A model generated the notes under the pieces. The model was not told the DNA's origin and did not search any database. It saw only the letters and a list, made by a program, of their open reading frames with translations. From JBPCPM01 sp050999155 (lineage in GTDB: Bacteria > Actinomycetota > Thermoleophilia > Solirubrobacterales > 70-9), in contig JBPCPM010000016.1 of the NCBI GenBank assembly GCA_050999155.1, positions 28,358 to 92,357 on the forward strand: DNA of 64,000 nucleotides, in the 5' to 3' direction. Each line of letters starts with the position of its first letter. Position 1 is the stretch's first letter. The translations under genes were made by a program, and so were the position numbers. Shown here piece after piece: positions 29,627-37,256 of the stretch.

Positions 29627-30736
29627 CTAGGCCGCCTCCTCGAAGGTGCGCACCGCTCCGCCGTCCACCGCGATGGCCGCGTGCACGTCCGCGTCGGGCA
29701 CCATGGACCGCTCGGTCGTCGTCAGCACGCACTGCCCGTTGTCCGCCACCTCGCCGACGAGCAACCGCCGGCGATCGGGATCGAGCTCGCTCAACACATC
29801 GTCGAGCAACAGCACCGGTGGGGATCCCGCCGTCTCGGCAAGCAGGCGCCGTTCGGAAAGCAGGAGGGCGAGCAGGCCCATCCGCTGCTGGCCCTGCGAG
29901 CCGTAGGACCGCAGGGAGCGATCATCGAGGCGGAGATCGATCTCGTCACGGTGTGGTCCGAGCGTCGTGAAGCCGCGCGCTGCGTCACGCGGACGCCGGT
30001 TGCGGAGCTCGGCGGCCACCTGTTCGGCGGTCATCGAGCCCACCGAGCTCTGATGGCGAAGCGACAGCCGCGCCGGCAGGCCGAGCCGTTCCCCGAGCTC
30101 GCGCAACGGCTCGGACAGTGCCTCCACCGCCTCGGCGCGGGTGCCCGCCAAGTCGACCGCCGCTGCCGACAGCTCCTGCTCCCACACGTCCCACTCGCCG
30201 CCACCTCCGCCCGAGCGGGCAACCAGCGCGTTGCGCTGCGCGAGCGCCCGGCCGTAGCGGCTGCGCAGGTCGGCACGGGCCGGCCACCGGGCAGCCACGA
30301 ACAGGTCGATGTGGCCGCGCCGGTGGCGGGGGCCACCCTTGACCAGCTCCAGGCGCTCGGGCAGAAAGACACTGAAGGCAGGCCGCTCGTCGAGGCCGGC
30401 GGCCGTGGGCCGGGTGGCTCCGTCGACCTGCAGCCGCTTGCCCTCGCCGCGCAGCACCGCCGCCGCGAACCGTCGGGGGCCGGCCTCGGTCTGCACGGCC
30501 ACCTCGCTCCGGGCGCTCTCGGCGCCGAAGGCGATCAGCTCCCGGTCGGGGGCGCCGCGCGGAGATCGTCCCGTGAAGGCGAAGTACAACGCCTCGATGA
30601 GGTTGGTCTTTCCCGCCCCGTTCGGCCCGTGGACCACGGTGACGGCGTCGCCGAGCTGCGCGGCGAACGGATCGAGGTTGCGAAACCCCAGGGCCTGGAG
30701 CGAGACGACCCGGGGCCCGATGGCGGATGCGGGCAC
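29627..30736 (-). CDS. recF: DNA replication/repair protein RecF
   Basis: 369 residues, normal length. The SMC-like ATPase has Walker A 'HGPNGAGKTNLIEALYF', the signature region 'GSQGQQRMGLLALLLSE' and Walker B 'PPVLLLDDVLSELDPDRR'. 'TTLGPHRDEIDL' is a RecF family mark. It helps load RecA at gaps. The GTG start is 25 bases after the dnaN stop, and its TAG abuts the dciA GTG. Confidence 0.96.
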   Translation of the reverse strand: MPASAIGPRVVSLQALGFRNLDPFAAQLGDAVTVVHGPNGAGKTNLIEALYFAFTGRSPRGAPDRELIAFGAESARSEVAVQTEAGPRRFAAAVLRGEGKRLQVDGATRPTAAGLDERPAFSVFLPERLELVKGGPRHRRGHIDLFVAARWPARADLRSRYGRALAQRNALVARSGGGGGEWDVWEQELSAAAVDLAGTRAEAVEALSEPLRELGERLGLPARLSLRHQSSVGSMTAEQVAAELRNRRPRDAARGFTTLGPHRDEIDLRLDDRSLRSYGSQGQQRMGLLALLLSERRLLAETAGSPPVLLLDDVLSELDPDRRRLLVGEVADNGQCVLTTTERSMVPDADVHAAIAVDGGAVRTFEEAA

Positions 30737-30761
30737 GGCGTCTCGGCCGACGGGGCAGTCG

Positions 30762-31868
30762 TCAGACGTTGAGGCGGATCGGCATCACGAGATACCGGTA
30801 GTCCTCGACCCCGACCCCCGACAACAGGCCCGGGCGCAAGGAGGAGATCAGCTGGAGGGCCAGCTCGTCGGCCTGGACCGATTCGATCCCCTCGCGGAGG
30901 AACTCCGGGTTGAACCCGATCTCCATCGGTTCGCCGGAGAACCCGACGGGCACCGACTCGCGGGCCTCGCCGATGTCGGGCGTCTCGGCCGACACGGTCA
31001 GCTCGCCTTCGCTCAGGGCGAGGCGCAGCGGCGCGTTCTTCTGGGCGAGAAGGCTGATGCGTCGCACGACCTCGACGAGCTCCTCGCGCGGCAACCGCAG
31101 CTCGTGCTCGTAGTTCTCGGGCAGCAGCTGCCGGTAGTTCGGGAATTGACCTTCGATCAGACGCGACGAGAGCAGACATCCGCCCGCCTCGAAAACGACC
31201 TGGTTGCCGAGCATCGAGACGCGCACCTCATCAGCGCCCTCCTGCCCGACCAGGCGGCTGAGCTCCCGGAGGGCGCGAGCGGGAATCGTGGCTTCGAGCG
31301 ACCCCGCCGGCTCGGAATCGAGCTCGGTGGTCTTGACCGCCAGCCGGTAGCTGTCGGTTGCGACCATCGTCAGGCTCGTGCCCTCGGAGATCACGTGGAT
31401 GCCGGTGAGGATGGGCCGGGCTTCATCACGTGAGGCAGCACGCGCCACACGATCGATGGTGTCGACGAACTCGGCGGCGGGGAGCAGGATCGGATCGGCG
31501 GCGGGATCGGGCAGCCGGGGGAAGTCGTCGGCAGAGAGCGTGCGAAGTCGGAACTGGGCCGAGCCGGCGGCGATCTCCAGCTCCCGTCCATCCGGCCCCG
31601 TCTCGAGCGTCACCTCTCCCGAGGGAAGAGCGCGAACGACATCGAGCAGGAGACGGCCTGGTACGAGGATCTGCTCGCCGTTGTCGACACGGGCCTCCAG
31701 GGGCACCCGCAGTGCGATCTCCATGTCGGTCGCCTTGAGGACCGCGCTGTCTCCGTCGGGCTCGATGACGATTCCGGCCAGGGCCTGGATGCCCGTCCGG
31801 GTCGAAAGCGCCCGGGCGGCGAGCTGCAACCGGCGGGAAAGTGTGTCGCTGTCAATGACGAGCTTCAT
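30762..31868 (-). CDS. dnaN: DNA polymerase III beta sliding clamp
   Basis: 368 residues from the ATG at 31868; a TTG codon immediately before it is also in frame. Three repeated clamp domains are visible. Family strands include 'IQALAGIVIE', 'FPRLPDP', 'DSYRLAVKTTEL' and the C-terminal peptide-pocket end 'YRYLVMPIRL'. It forms the ring that tethers the polymerase. It lies 152 bases from dnaA. A GATACT hexamer about 65 bases upstream (31935-31940, minus) may be its promoter. Confidence 0.96.
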   Translation of the reverse strand: MKLVIDSDTLSRRLQLAARALSTRTGIQALAGIVIEPDGDSAVLKATDMEIALRVPLEARVDNGEQILVPGRLLLDVVRALPSGEVTLETGPDGRELEIAAGSAQFRLRTLSADDFPRLPDPAADPILLPAAEFVDTIDRVARAASRDEARPILTGIHVISEGTSLTMVATDSYRLAVKTTELDSEPAGSLEATIPARALRELSRLVGQEGADEVRVSMLGNQVVFEAGGCLLSSRLIEGQFPNYRQLLPENYEHELRLPREELVEVVRRISLLAQKNAPLRLALSEGELTVSAETPDIGEARESVPVGFSGEPMEIGFNPEFLREGIESVQADELALQLISSLRPGLLSGVGVEDYRYLVMPIRLNV

Positions 31869-32020
31869 CAATTGGAGATCTTCGAGTTGTCGTAAGGGGT
31901 GGGGAAAGGGTGGGAAACGCCCTCAACCGCCGTCAGTATCGGCGATCGGCCATGTGGAGGGAGCTGTGGGCAGATGACATTCTCGCACCGCGGGCGGTCG
32001 TGACGCCGACCGCGGGGCCG
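31869..32020. other. dnaA-dnaN spacer, expected oriC position without clear DnaA boxes
   Basis: 152 bases. Only degenerate TGTGGA and TGTGGG words (31953, 31965) and TCATCCACC at the dnaA 3' end (32021) resemble DnaA boxes. No exact TTATCCACA or AT-rich unwinding tract is visible. It also holds two near-repeats of GGGTGGGAAA/GGGTGGGGAAA and the possible dnaN -10, GATACT, at 31935-31940. Confidence 0.5.
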
Positions 32021-33328
32021 TCATCCACCGGCTTCCACACGGAGGTCGTCGATGAGCGAGGACGTCTCGGGGTCTTCCTGCCGGCGCGCCTCGACCTTGC
32101 GGATCGCACTGAGCACCGTGCTGTGGTCCCGGCCCCCGAAGGCGCCGCCGATGCCGGGGAGCGAGAGATCGGTGAGCTCGCGGGTGAGGTAGATGGCGAT
32201 GTGGCGCGCGAGGGTGATGCGGGCGCTGCGCGCCCGCCCGCGCAGAGCCTCCGGGTCCACCTCCATTCGCCGTCCGGTCAGTTCGGTGATGCGGGTGACC
32301 AGCTCGTCGGTCGTATCGGCCGGTGGCTGCTCGGCCGGGACGATCTCCGCGGCGAGGTTTGCGTCAAGGTCGCGGCCGGTGAGCGAGGCGTAGGCGAGCA
32401 GGCGCGTGAGGGCGCCCTCCAGTCGGCGGAGGTTGTCGGTGACGCGGCCGGCGATGACAGCCTCGGTCTCTTTGTCGAGCGCGACCCCTCGTAGCTGACC
32501 GAGCTTGCGAAGGACCGTGGTGCGAGTGGTGAGGTCCGGGGCGCCGAGGGGAGCGATGAGGCCCCATTCGAACCGGTCTCGCAGGCGCTGGGCGAGGTCG
32601 GAGAGATCCTGGGGCGAGCGGTCGGCGGAGAGGATCAGCTGGCTGCCGGCCTCGTGGAGGGCGTTGAACGTATGGAAGAACTCTTCCTCGGTGCGGGGCT
32701 TGTTCTCGAGGAACTGGACATCGTCGATGAGCAGGACGTCGACGCCGCGCACGCGGTTTTTGAACCGGTCGGCGCCACCGCCGTGCAGTGCTCCGAGGAA
32801 CTCGTTCGTGAACGCCTCGGCGGTCGTGTAATGGACCGAGACCGTGGGGGCGTGGGCCGCGAGGTACGAGGACACGGCGCCCATGAGGTGGGTCTTGCCG
32901 AGGCCGGGCGGTCCGTAGAGGAAGAGGGGGTTGTACGCCTGGCCGGGACGCTCGGCCACGGCGAGGGCGGCGGCGTGGGCGATCCGGTTGCCGTCGCCGA
33001 TGACGAACGTGTCGAAGGTGTAGCTGGGGTTGAGGGTCAGCCCGGTGGGGTCGTCGGCCGGCCGGTCGTCGGGCGGCTGGTCGGAAGAGGTGAGGATGGC
33101 GATCTCGGTAAACCGACAGCCCACGGCCGCCATCGAGTGCTGGATCAGCTCGGCGTATCGACGCTCGACCCAGGCGCGGGTGGCGCTGGGGGCGGCGAGA
33201 TACAGCAGCGATCCGCGGGATCCGACCGGGGCCATGGGCTCGAGCCAGTGGTGGTAGGTCGACCGCGGAACGCAGGTCTCGAGGTGGCCCTGGACGGCCT
33301 GCCAATCGGCATGCAGATCTGGCCGCAC
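32021..33328 (-). CDS. dnaA: Chromosomal replication initiator DnaA
   Basis: 435 residues from the GTG at 33328. The open frame continues 81 codons upstream through non-family sequence; AGGGGGA lies ahead of the GTG. Domain I is short, and the domain II linker holds a 'QPPDDRPADD' run. The AAA+ domain has 'LNPSYTFDTFVIGDGNR', Walker A 'GPPGLGKTHL', Walker B 'LLIDDVQFL' and sensor 'ILSADRSP'. Domain IV carries the DnaA-box-binding signature 'GGRDHSTVLSAIRKVE'. It opens the origin and loads helicase. It is the last minus-strand gene before the switch to plus-strand rpmH. Confidence 0.96.
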   Translation of the reverse strand: MRPDLHADWQAVQGHLETCVPRSTYHHWLEPMAPVGSRGSLLYLAAPSATRAWVERRYAELIQHSMAAVGCRFTEIAILTSSDQPPDDRPADDPTGLTLNPSYTFDTFVIGDGNRIAHAAALAVAERPGQAYNPLFLYGPPGLGKTHLMGAVSSYLAAHAPTVSVHYTTAEAFTNEFLGALHGGGADRFKNRVRGVDVLLIDDVQFLENKPRTEEEFFHTFNALHEAGSQLILSADRSPQDLSDLAQRLRDRFEWGLIAPLGAPDLTTRTTVLRKLGQLRGVALDKETEAVIAGRVTDNLRRLEGALTRLLAYASLTGRDLDANLAAEIVPAEQPPADTTDELVTRITELTGRRMEVDPEALRGRARSARITLARHIAIYLTRELTDLSLPGIGGAFGGRDHSTVLSAIRKVEARRQEDPETSSLIDDLRVEAGG

Positions 33329-33400
33329 GGTGAGGCGCGTCCCCCTTCGACGGTTGGAGAGAAGTGCGCCGGCCAAGCCTGCCAGTGGCGGCGCGCGGCG

Positions 33401-33406
33401 AATATA
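33401..33406 (-). promoter_or_regulatory. Probable -10 hexamer TATATT for dnaA
   Basis: TATATT on the minus strand, about 72 bases before the dnaA GTG, in the dnaA-rpmH gap. It would give a short leader containing AGGGGGA. Confidence 0.45.
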
Positions 33407-33421
33407 GCAACGGAGATCCGA

Positions 33422-33437
33422 GCCGCCCGCGGGCGGC
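33422..33437. promoter_or_regulatory. 16-bp perfect palindrome in the dnaA-rpmH gap
   Basis: GCCGCCCGCGGGCGGC lies upstream of the divergent dnaA and rpmH promoter hexamers. It could be an operator for dnaA or simply GC-rich self-complementarity. The rest of the 203-base gap (33329-33531) holds no gene and no DnaA-box array. Confidence 0.4.
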
Positions 33438-33516
33438 GTCGCCGAGGTCGGAAATCGCGGGAAAAGGCGATCCGCCGGTGATTCTCGACCGCCGCCCACA
33501 CGGGCGCGATCCGCCG

Positions 33517-33522
33517 TATACT
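33517..33522 (+). promoter_or_regulatory. -10 hexamer TATACT for rpmH
   Basis: TATACT with nine bases to the rpmH GTG at 33532, a near-consensus -10 for a highly expressed gene and probably leaderless. Confidence 0.65.
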
Positions 33523-33531
33523 GGCCCGCTC

Positions 33532-33666
33532 GTGAAGCGGACCTACCAGCCCAAGAAGCGCAAGCGCGCACGTACCCACGGATTCCGGGGCCGGATGCGG
33601 ACCCGGGGCGGCCGGGAAATCATTCGGCGCCGGCGCGCCAAGGGCCGCAAGCGCCTGACCCCCTAG
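33532..33666 (+). CDS. rpmH: 50S ribosomal protein L34
   Basis: 44 residues, very basic, with the invariant 'KRTYQPKKRKRARTHGFRGR' start (the first residue is a GTG-coded Met). Full length for L34. The upstream frame stays open but is unrelated. It is the first plus-strand gene right of the origin region, two bases ahead of rnpA. Confidence 0.97.
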   Translation: MKRTYQPKKRKRARTHGFRGRMRTRGGREIIRRRRAKGRKRLTP

Positions 33667-33668
33667 TC

Positions 33669-34055
33669 GTGAGCGCAGCCGGCCCCGGAGGCAGTGGTCG
33701 CCGCCGGCGCCTGTCGCGTAGCGCCGAGTTCGAGCGCGTGTACCGCAAGGGACACGGGGAGGCCACCCGCCTGCTCGTTCTCTACGGCTTCCCGCGCGAG
33801 GGCGACGACGACGGCGACGATCCGCGGCTCGGGGTGTCGGTGAGCCGCAAGGTCGGCGGCGCGACGGATCGCAACAGGGTCAAGCGCGTGCTTCGTGAGG
33901 CCTTCTGGGAGCTGGCCGGCACGGTCCCTTCCGGCCACGACTACGTCATCGTTGCCCGTCCCGACATCAAGGCCGTCATCGAGCGCGCCGGGCTGTCCGG
34001 GGCCCGCGATGCCCTGGCGGAGGCGATTGACGCGGCCGGCGGGCGTTTCACGTGA
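33669..34055 (+). CDS. rnpA: Ribonuclease P protein component
   Basis: 128 residues, basic. RNase P protein marks are 'RLSRSAEFERVYRKG', 'PRLGVSVSRKVGGATDRNRVKR' (the RNR signature, read in parts), and 'LREAFWE'. It binds M1 RNA for tRNA 5' maturation. The GTG start is two bases after rpmH. Its last codons and stop lie inside a parS palindrome, from which yidD begins. Confidence 0.95.
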   Translation: MSAAGPGGSGRRRRLSRSAEFERVYRKGHGEATRLLVLYGFPREGDDDGDDPRLGVSVSRKVGGATDRNRVKRVLREAFWELAGTVPSGHDYVIVARPDIKAVIERAGLSGARDALAEAIDAAGGRFT

Positions 34056-34060
34056 AACGC
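34043..34060. promoter_or_regulatory. parS site 1 (ParB-binding palindrome)
   Basis: GCGTTTCACGTGAAACGC is an 18-bp perfect palindrome containing the parS core GTTTCACGTGAAAC. It spans the rnpA stop and the yidD GTG. ParA and ParB are encoded 2.5-4 kb downstream. Confidence 0.95.
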
Positions 34061-34402
34061 GATAGGCGTGAAGGAACCGTCGAGGAGGTCGGTGCGGTCC
34101 GGAGGCCCTCGCCGCCGTTTCACGTGAAACGGGGTGTTCGCGCCGTCGTGCTTCTGCCGCTCCGCGTCTACCGCCGGGTCTCTCCTGCGCTTCCCCGCCG
34201 ATGCCGGTACGAACCGACGTGTTCGGCGTACACCGAGGAGGCAATCGACGAGCTCGGTGTCGTGCGTGGGTCGATGCTCGGCGCTTGGCGGATCGTGCGG
34301 TGCAACCCGTTCAGCCGCGGCGGTCTCGACCCTGTCGCGAACAGGACGCTGTTCCGCGAGTCCCACCCTCCGGACAGCGACCACCGGGAGGCCGCAGCGT
34401 GA
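34052..34402 (+). CDS. yidD: Membrane protein insertion efficiency factor YidD
   Basis: 116 residues from the GTG at 34052 (GTGA overlap with rnpA), or 92 from the in-frame GTG at 34124. The conserved core 'LRVYRRVSPALPRRCRYEPTCSAYTEEAI' (in parts), 'GSMLGAWRIVRCNPFS' and 'GLDPV' is complete. The YidD family is usually 70-100 residues, which favours the second start. Both candidate start codons lie within parS palindromes. It assists YidC-dependent membrane insertion and sits between rnpA and yidC as usual. Confidence 0.92.
   Translation: MKRDRREGTVEEVGAVRRPSPPFHVKRGVRAVVLLPLRVYRRVSPALPRRCRYEPTCSAYTEEAIDELGVVRGSMLGAWRIVRCNPFSRGGLDPVANRTLFRESHPPDSDHREAAA
34115..34132. promoter_or_regulatory. 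parS site 2 (ParB-binding palindrome)
   Basis: CCGTTTCACGTGAAACGG, an 18-bp perfect palindrome with the exact 14-base parS core, 72 bases from site 1. It contains the alternative yidD GTG at 34124. Confidence 0.95.
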
Positions 34403-35184
34403 TCGGCCCGCTCGCCATCGCCGGACCCCTCGACCCGCTCGCCCGTGCCGCGCTCGCGGTCATGGACTTCTGCCACGACCAACTCGGCTTCGGGTGGGGC
34501 CTTTCGATCGTCGCCGTGACCGTGGTGGTCCGGACGCTGATCCTGCCGTTGTCGATCAAGCAGATCCGCTCGATGCGGGCCATGCAGGCCCTGCAGCCGC
34601 AGCTCAAGGAGCTGCAGGAAAAGCACAAGGACGACAAGCAGCGTCTGCAGCAGGAGATGATCAGCTTCTACAAGGACAACAACGTCAACCCGTTCGCGTC
34701 CTGCCTGCCGCTGCTGCTGCAGTTCCCGGTTTTCATCGCCCTGTTCTACGCGCTGCGTAGCCCCGATTTCACCGAGCGGATCCAGGGTACGGTTCGAGCC
34801 GGCGGCACCGAGGGGTGGCTGTTCATCGACGCCCTGGACAAGATCGCGACCGGCGGCGAGCTCGTCGTCCTCATGGTGCTCTACACCGGCACCCAGCTGG
34901 CCTCGAGCCTCGTGATGCTCACCGCGGCGACCGACAAGACGCAACGCACGATCATGCTTGCGCTCCCGTTTGTCTTTTTGCCCTTCATCGTTCGCTTCCC
35001 CGCCGGGTTGATCGTCTACTGGATCACGACCAACACCTGGACCATCGGCCAGCAGGCGGTCGTGCGCAAGCTGGCGCCGCCGCCCGATATCCAGGAGAAG
35101 ATCGAGGAGCGCAAGGCCGAGGCCAAGGCCCCGCCACCTCCCCCGCGCAAGAAGCGCAAGCAGCGCTCCGGCAAGCGCCGCTGA
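34399..35184 (+). CDS. yidC: Membrane protein insertase YidC (Oxa1/SpoIIIJ type)
   Basis: 261 residues from the GTG at 34399, overlapping the yidD stop. It is the short Gram-positive form without the periplasmic domain. Five membrane helices are visible. The hydrophilic-groove Arg is in 'VVVRTLILPLSIKQIRSM', followed by a charged coiled loop 'LKELQEKHKDDKQRLQQEM', 'NPFASCLPLLLQFPVFIALF' and 'FPAGLIVYWITTNTWTIGQQ'. The tail is rich in Lys, Arg and Pro and may contact ribosomes. Confidence 0.95.
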   Translation: MIGPLAIAGPLDPLARAALAVMDFCHDQLGFGWGLSIVAVTVVVRTLILPLSIKQIRSMRAMQALQPQLKELQEKHKDDKQRLQQEMISFYKDNNVNPFASCLPLLLQFPVFIALFYALRSPDFTERIQGTVRAGGTEGWLFIDALDKIATGGELVVLMVLYTGTQLASSLVMLTAATDKTQRTIMLALPFVFLPFIVRFPAGLIVYWITTNTWTIGQQAVVRKLAPPPDIQEKIEERKAEAKAPPPPPRKKRKQRSGKRR

Positions 35185-35212
35185 CGGCCGCGCCCAGCCC
35201 CGACCCGACGCG

Positions 35213-35218
35213 TAGGAT
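35213..35218 (+). promoter_or_regulatory. -10 hexamer TAGGAT for jag-rsmG
   Basis: TAGGAT, seven bases before the jag GTG at 35226. Leaderless spacing; it would separate jag-rsmG from the yidC unit. Confidence 0.55.
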
Positions 35219-35225
35219 TGTGCCC

Positions 35226-35723
35226 GTGACCGACCCCGCCTCCAGCCCGGCCGAGTCCGCTCGACCCGACGAGCCGGCCGCGCGGGTTCGCGCCACCCTC
35301 GAGGAGCTCCTGGCACGCCTAGAGATCGAGGGCATCGTCGAGGTCCGTGAGGACGAGGAGCGGATCGAGGCGGAGATCTCCGGACCCGAACTCGGTCTGC
35401 TGATCGGCCGTCGTGGGCAGACGATCGACGCGATCCAGCTGCTGTGCTTCCAGATCGCCTTCCGGGGTCTGCGGGAGCGCAAGCACGTCTCGGTCGACGC
35501 GGCCGGGTACCGGGAGCGGCGCCGGGAGCAGCTCGAGCGCACGGCCGGAGCGGCCGCAAGCCGAGCGCGCGAGACCGGCCACGAGGTCGAGCTGGAGCCG
35601 ATGACGGCGAGCGAACGCAAGGCCGTCCACCGGTTCCTCTCCGAGCAGACCGGGATCGAGACGTTCAGCCAAGGGGAAGACCCCCATCGTGTGCTCGTCG
35701 TCGCTCCGCTGATCGCCGGTTGA
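35226..35723 (+). CDS. jag: Jag/KhpB RNA-binding protein (KH + R3H)
   Basis: 165 residues. A KH-II-type domain with 'PELGLLIGRRGQTIDAIQLL' (GxxG-like loop) is followed by a basic linker helix and a C-terminal R3H domain 'MTASERKAVHRFLSEQTGIETFSQGEDPHR' (read in parts; Arg and His of R3H present). The N-terminal Jag-N domain is absent, as in other actinobacterial forms. It binds RNA and in Firmicutes influences cell elongation and division. It sits in the yidC-jag-rsmG order, with its TGA overlapping the rsmG TTG. Confidence 0.92.
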   Translation: MTDPASSPAESARPDEPAARVRATLEELLARLEIEGIVEVREDEERIEAEISGPELGLLIGRRGQTIDAIQLLCFQIAFRGLRERKHVSVDAAGYRERRREQLERTAGAAASRARETGHEVELEPMTASERKAVHRFLSEQTGIETFSQGEDPHRVLVVAPLIAG

Positions 35724-36406
35724 CCTTCTCGGCCCGCCTGCTGGACGCCTCGGCGGTCGCGGCGATGACCGACGTGGTCGAGCTCTTGGAGCCGCGTCGC
35801 GCCCCGACCAGCGTCCGTGATCCGGCGAGGGCATGGGATGTCCACGTGGCGGACTCGCTGAGTGCCGTCGAGGCCGGACTCTTGGAGCCCGGTCCTGCGA
35901 GGATCGCCGATATCGGCGCCGGCGCCGGGTTCCCAGGGCTGGCGCTCGCGGCGGCGGTGCCCGCCGCCCACGTGGATCTCGTCGAATCGATCGCGCGCAA
36001 GTGCGCCTTCTGCGAGGAGGCGATCCGGGCGGCGAGCCTGTCCAACTGCGCGGTGCTCTGCGCCCGTGCCGAGGAGTTCGGCGCCGGCGCAGGGCGGGAG
36101 GCCTACGACGTGGTCACGGCCCGGGCGGTCGGTCCGCTGGCCGTGCTGGCCGAGCTCGCCTCCCCGCTCCTGCAGGCGGGCGGCACCCTCATTGCATGGA
36201 AGGGCACCCGCGACGCCGAAGACGAAACCCGCGCGGTCCGGGCCGCCGACCGGCTGGCCATGGCCCCCGAGGCGATCGTGCCCGTGACCCCCTTCGAGGG
36301 GTCACGCAACCGCCACCTCCACGTGCTGCGCAAGACCGGGCCGACCCCGGCGGATCTGCCCCGGCGCCCGGGCATGGCCGCCAAGCGGCCGTTCGGCCGC
36401 GAATGA
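35720..36406 (+). CDS. rsmG: 16S rRNA (guanine527-N7)-methyltransferase RsmG (GidB)
   Basis: 228 residues from a TTG at 35720 forming TTGA with the jag stop. It is the only rare TTG start in the window, supported by overlap and by family length. The RsmG fold shows 'RDPARAWDVHVADSLSAVE', SAM motif 'IADIGAGAGFPGLALAAA', 'ESIARKCAFCEEA' and 'DVVTARAVGPLAVLAELASP'. It methylates G527 in the 530 loop of 16S rRNA. An internal ATG at 35765 would truncate the first helix. Confidence 0.93.
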   Translation: MTFSARLLDASAVAAMTDVVELLEPRRAPTSVRDPARAWDVHVADSLSAVEAGLLEPGPARIADIGAGAGFPGLALAAAVPAAHVDLVESIARKCAFCEEAIRAASLSNCAVLCARAEEFGAGAGREAYDVVTARAVGPLAVLAELASPLLQAGGTLIAWKGTRDAEDETRAVRAADRLAMAPEAIVPVTPFEGSRNRHLHVLRKTGPTPADLPRRPGMAAKRPFGRE

Positions 36407-36494
36407 ATGTGCGCGCGAGTGCGCACGGGTGCGGTTCCGACCCGGGCCGCCTCTATCTTGGGTGGACGCGTTGCCTCCGTCGGTGCGCGCCTCC

Positions 36495-37256
36495 ATGAGC
36501 CGCGTCTACGCCATCGCCAACCAGAAGGGTGGGGTCGGCAAGACCACCACCGCCGTCAACGTCTCGGCCTTCGCGGCCAAGGCGGGCGACCAGACCCTGC
36601 TCGTCGATCTCGACCCCCAGGGCAACGCCACCACCGCGCTCGGTGTCGCCCGCGACCTGCGCCCCTCGACCTACGACTGTCTCATCGGCTCGAGCACGGT
36701 GGCCGAGTCGGCCCGTCCGGCCGGGCCGGACAACCTGTGGCTGGTCCCCGCCGGCCGCGACCTCGCCGGGGCGACGGTCGAGCTGCCTCGGATGGAGGGC
36801 TCCGAGCACCGGTTGCGCGAGAGCCTGGGCCCCGTGCGCGAGCGCTTCGGGATCACGGTCCTCGACTGCCCGCCCTCGCTCGGGCCGATCACGGTCAATG
36901 CCCTGGTCGCCGCCGACACGGTGATCGTCCCTGTCCAGTCCGAGTTCCTCGCGCTCGACGGGCTCATCCAGTTCCTCGACACGGTGCGCCTGATCCAGCG
37001 CGAGCTCAATCCGCGCCTCACGGTCGATGGGCTGCTGCTGACCATGCACGACCACCGGACCCGCCTGGCCCGTGACGTCGAGCGCGAGCTGCGCGAGCAC
37101 TTCCCCGGACTGGTCTTCGACACCGTCGTCCCACGGACCGTGCGGCTGGCAGAGGCACCGAGCTACGGCCGCCCGATCGGCCTTCACGCGCCCGACAGCC
37201 CGGGAGCCACGGCGTACGCCGCCCTGGCCCGAGAGGTGGTTGGCGGCCGTGGCTGA
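36495..37256 (+). CDS. parA: Chromosome-partitioning ATPase ParA (Soj)
   Basis: 253 residues from the ATG at 36495; a GTG at 36462 would add 11 non-conserved residues. The deviant Walker A 'NQKGGVGKTTTAVN' with signature Lys, Walker A' 'LLVDLDPQGNATTALG', and Walker B 'ITVLDCPPSLGPIT' are intact. It forms ATP-dependent dimers on the nucleoid that move ParB-parS complexes. It overlaps parB by eight bases. A TATCTT word (36454-36459) is a possible -10. Confidence 0.95.
   Translation: MSRVYAIANQKGGVGKTTTAVNVSAFAAKAGDQTLLVDLDPQGNATTALGVARDLRPSTYDCLIGSSTVAESARPAGPDNLWLVPAGRDLAGATVELPRMEGSEHRLRESLGPVRERFGITVLDCPPSLGPITVNALVAADTVIVPVQSEFLALDGLIQFLDTVRLIQRELNPRLTVDGLLLTMHDHRTRLARDVERELREHFPGLVFDTVVPRTVRLAEAPSYGRPIGLHAPDSPGATAYAALAREVVGGRG

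Noticed and set aside
31953..32040. TGTGGA, TGTGGG, TCATCCACC and TTCCACAC words as a DnaA-box array
   Set aside because: Each differs from TTATCCACA at two or more positions and such words are frequent in GC-rich DNA; not enough to call oriC.
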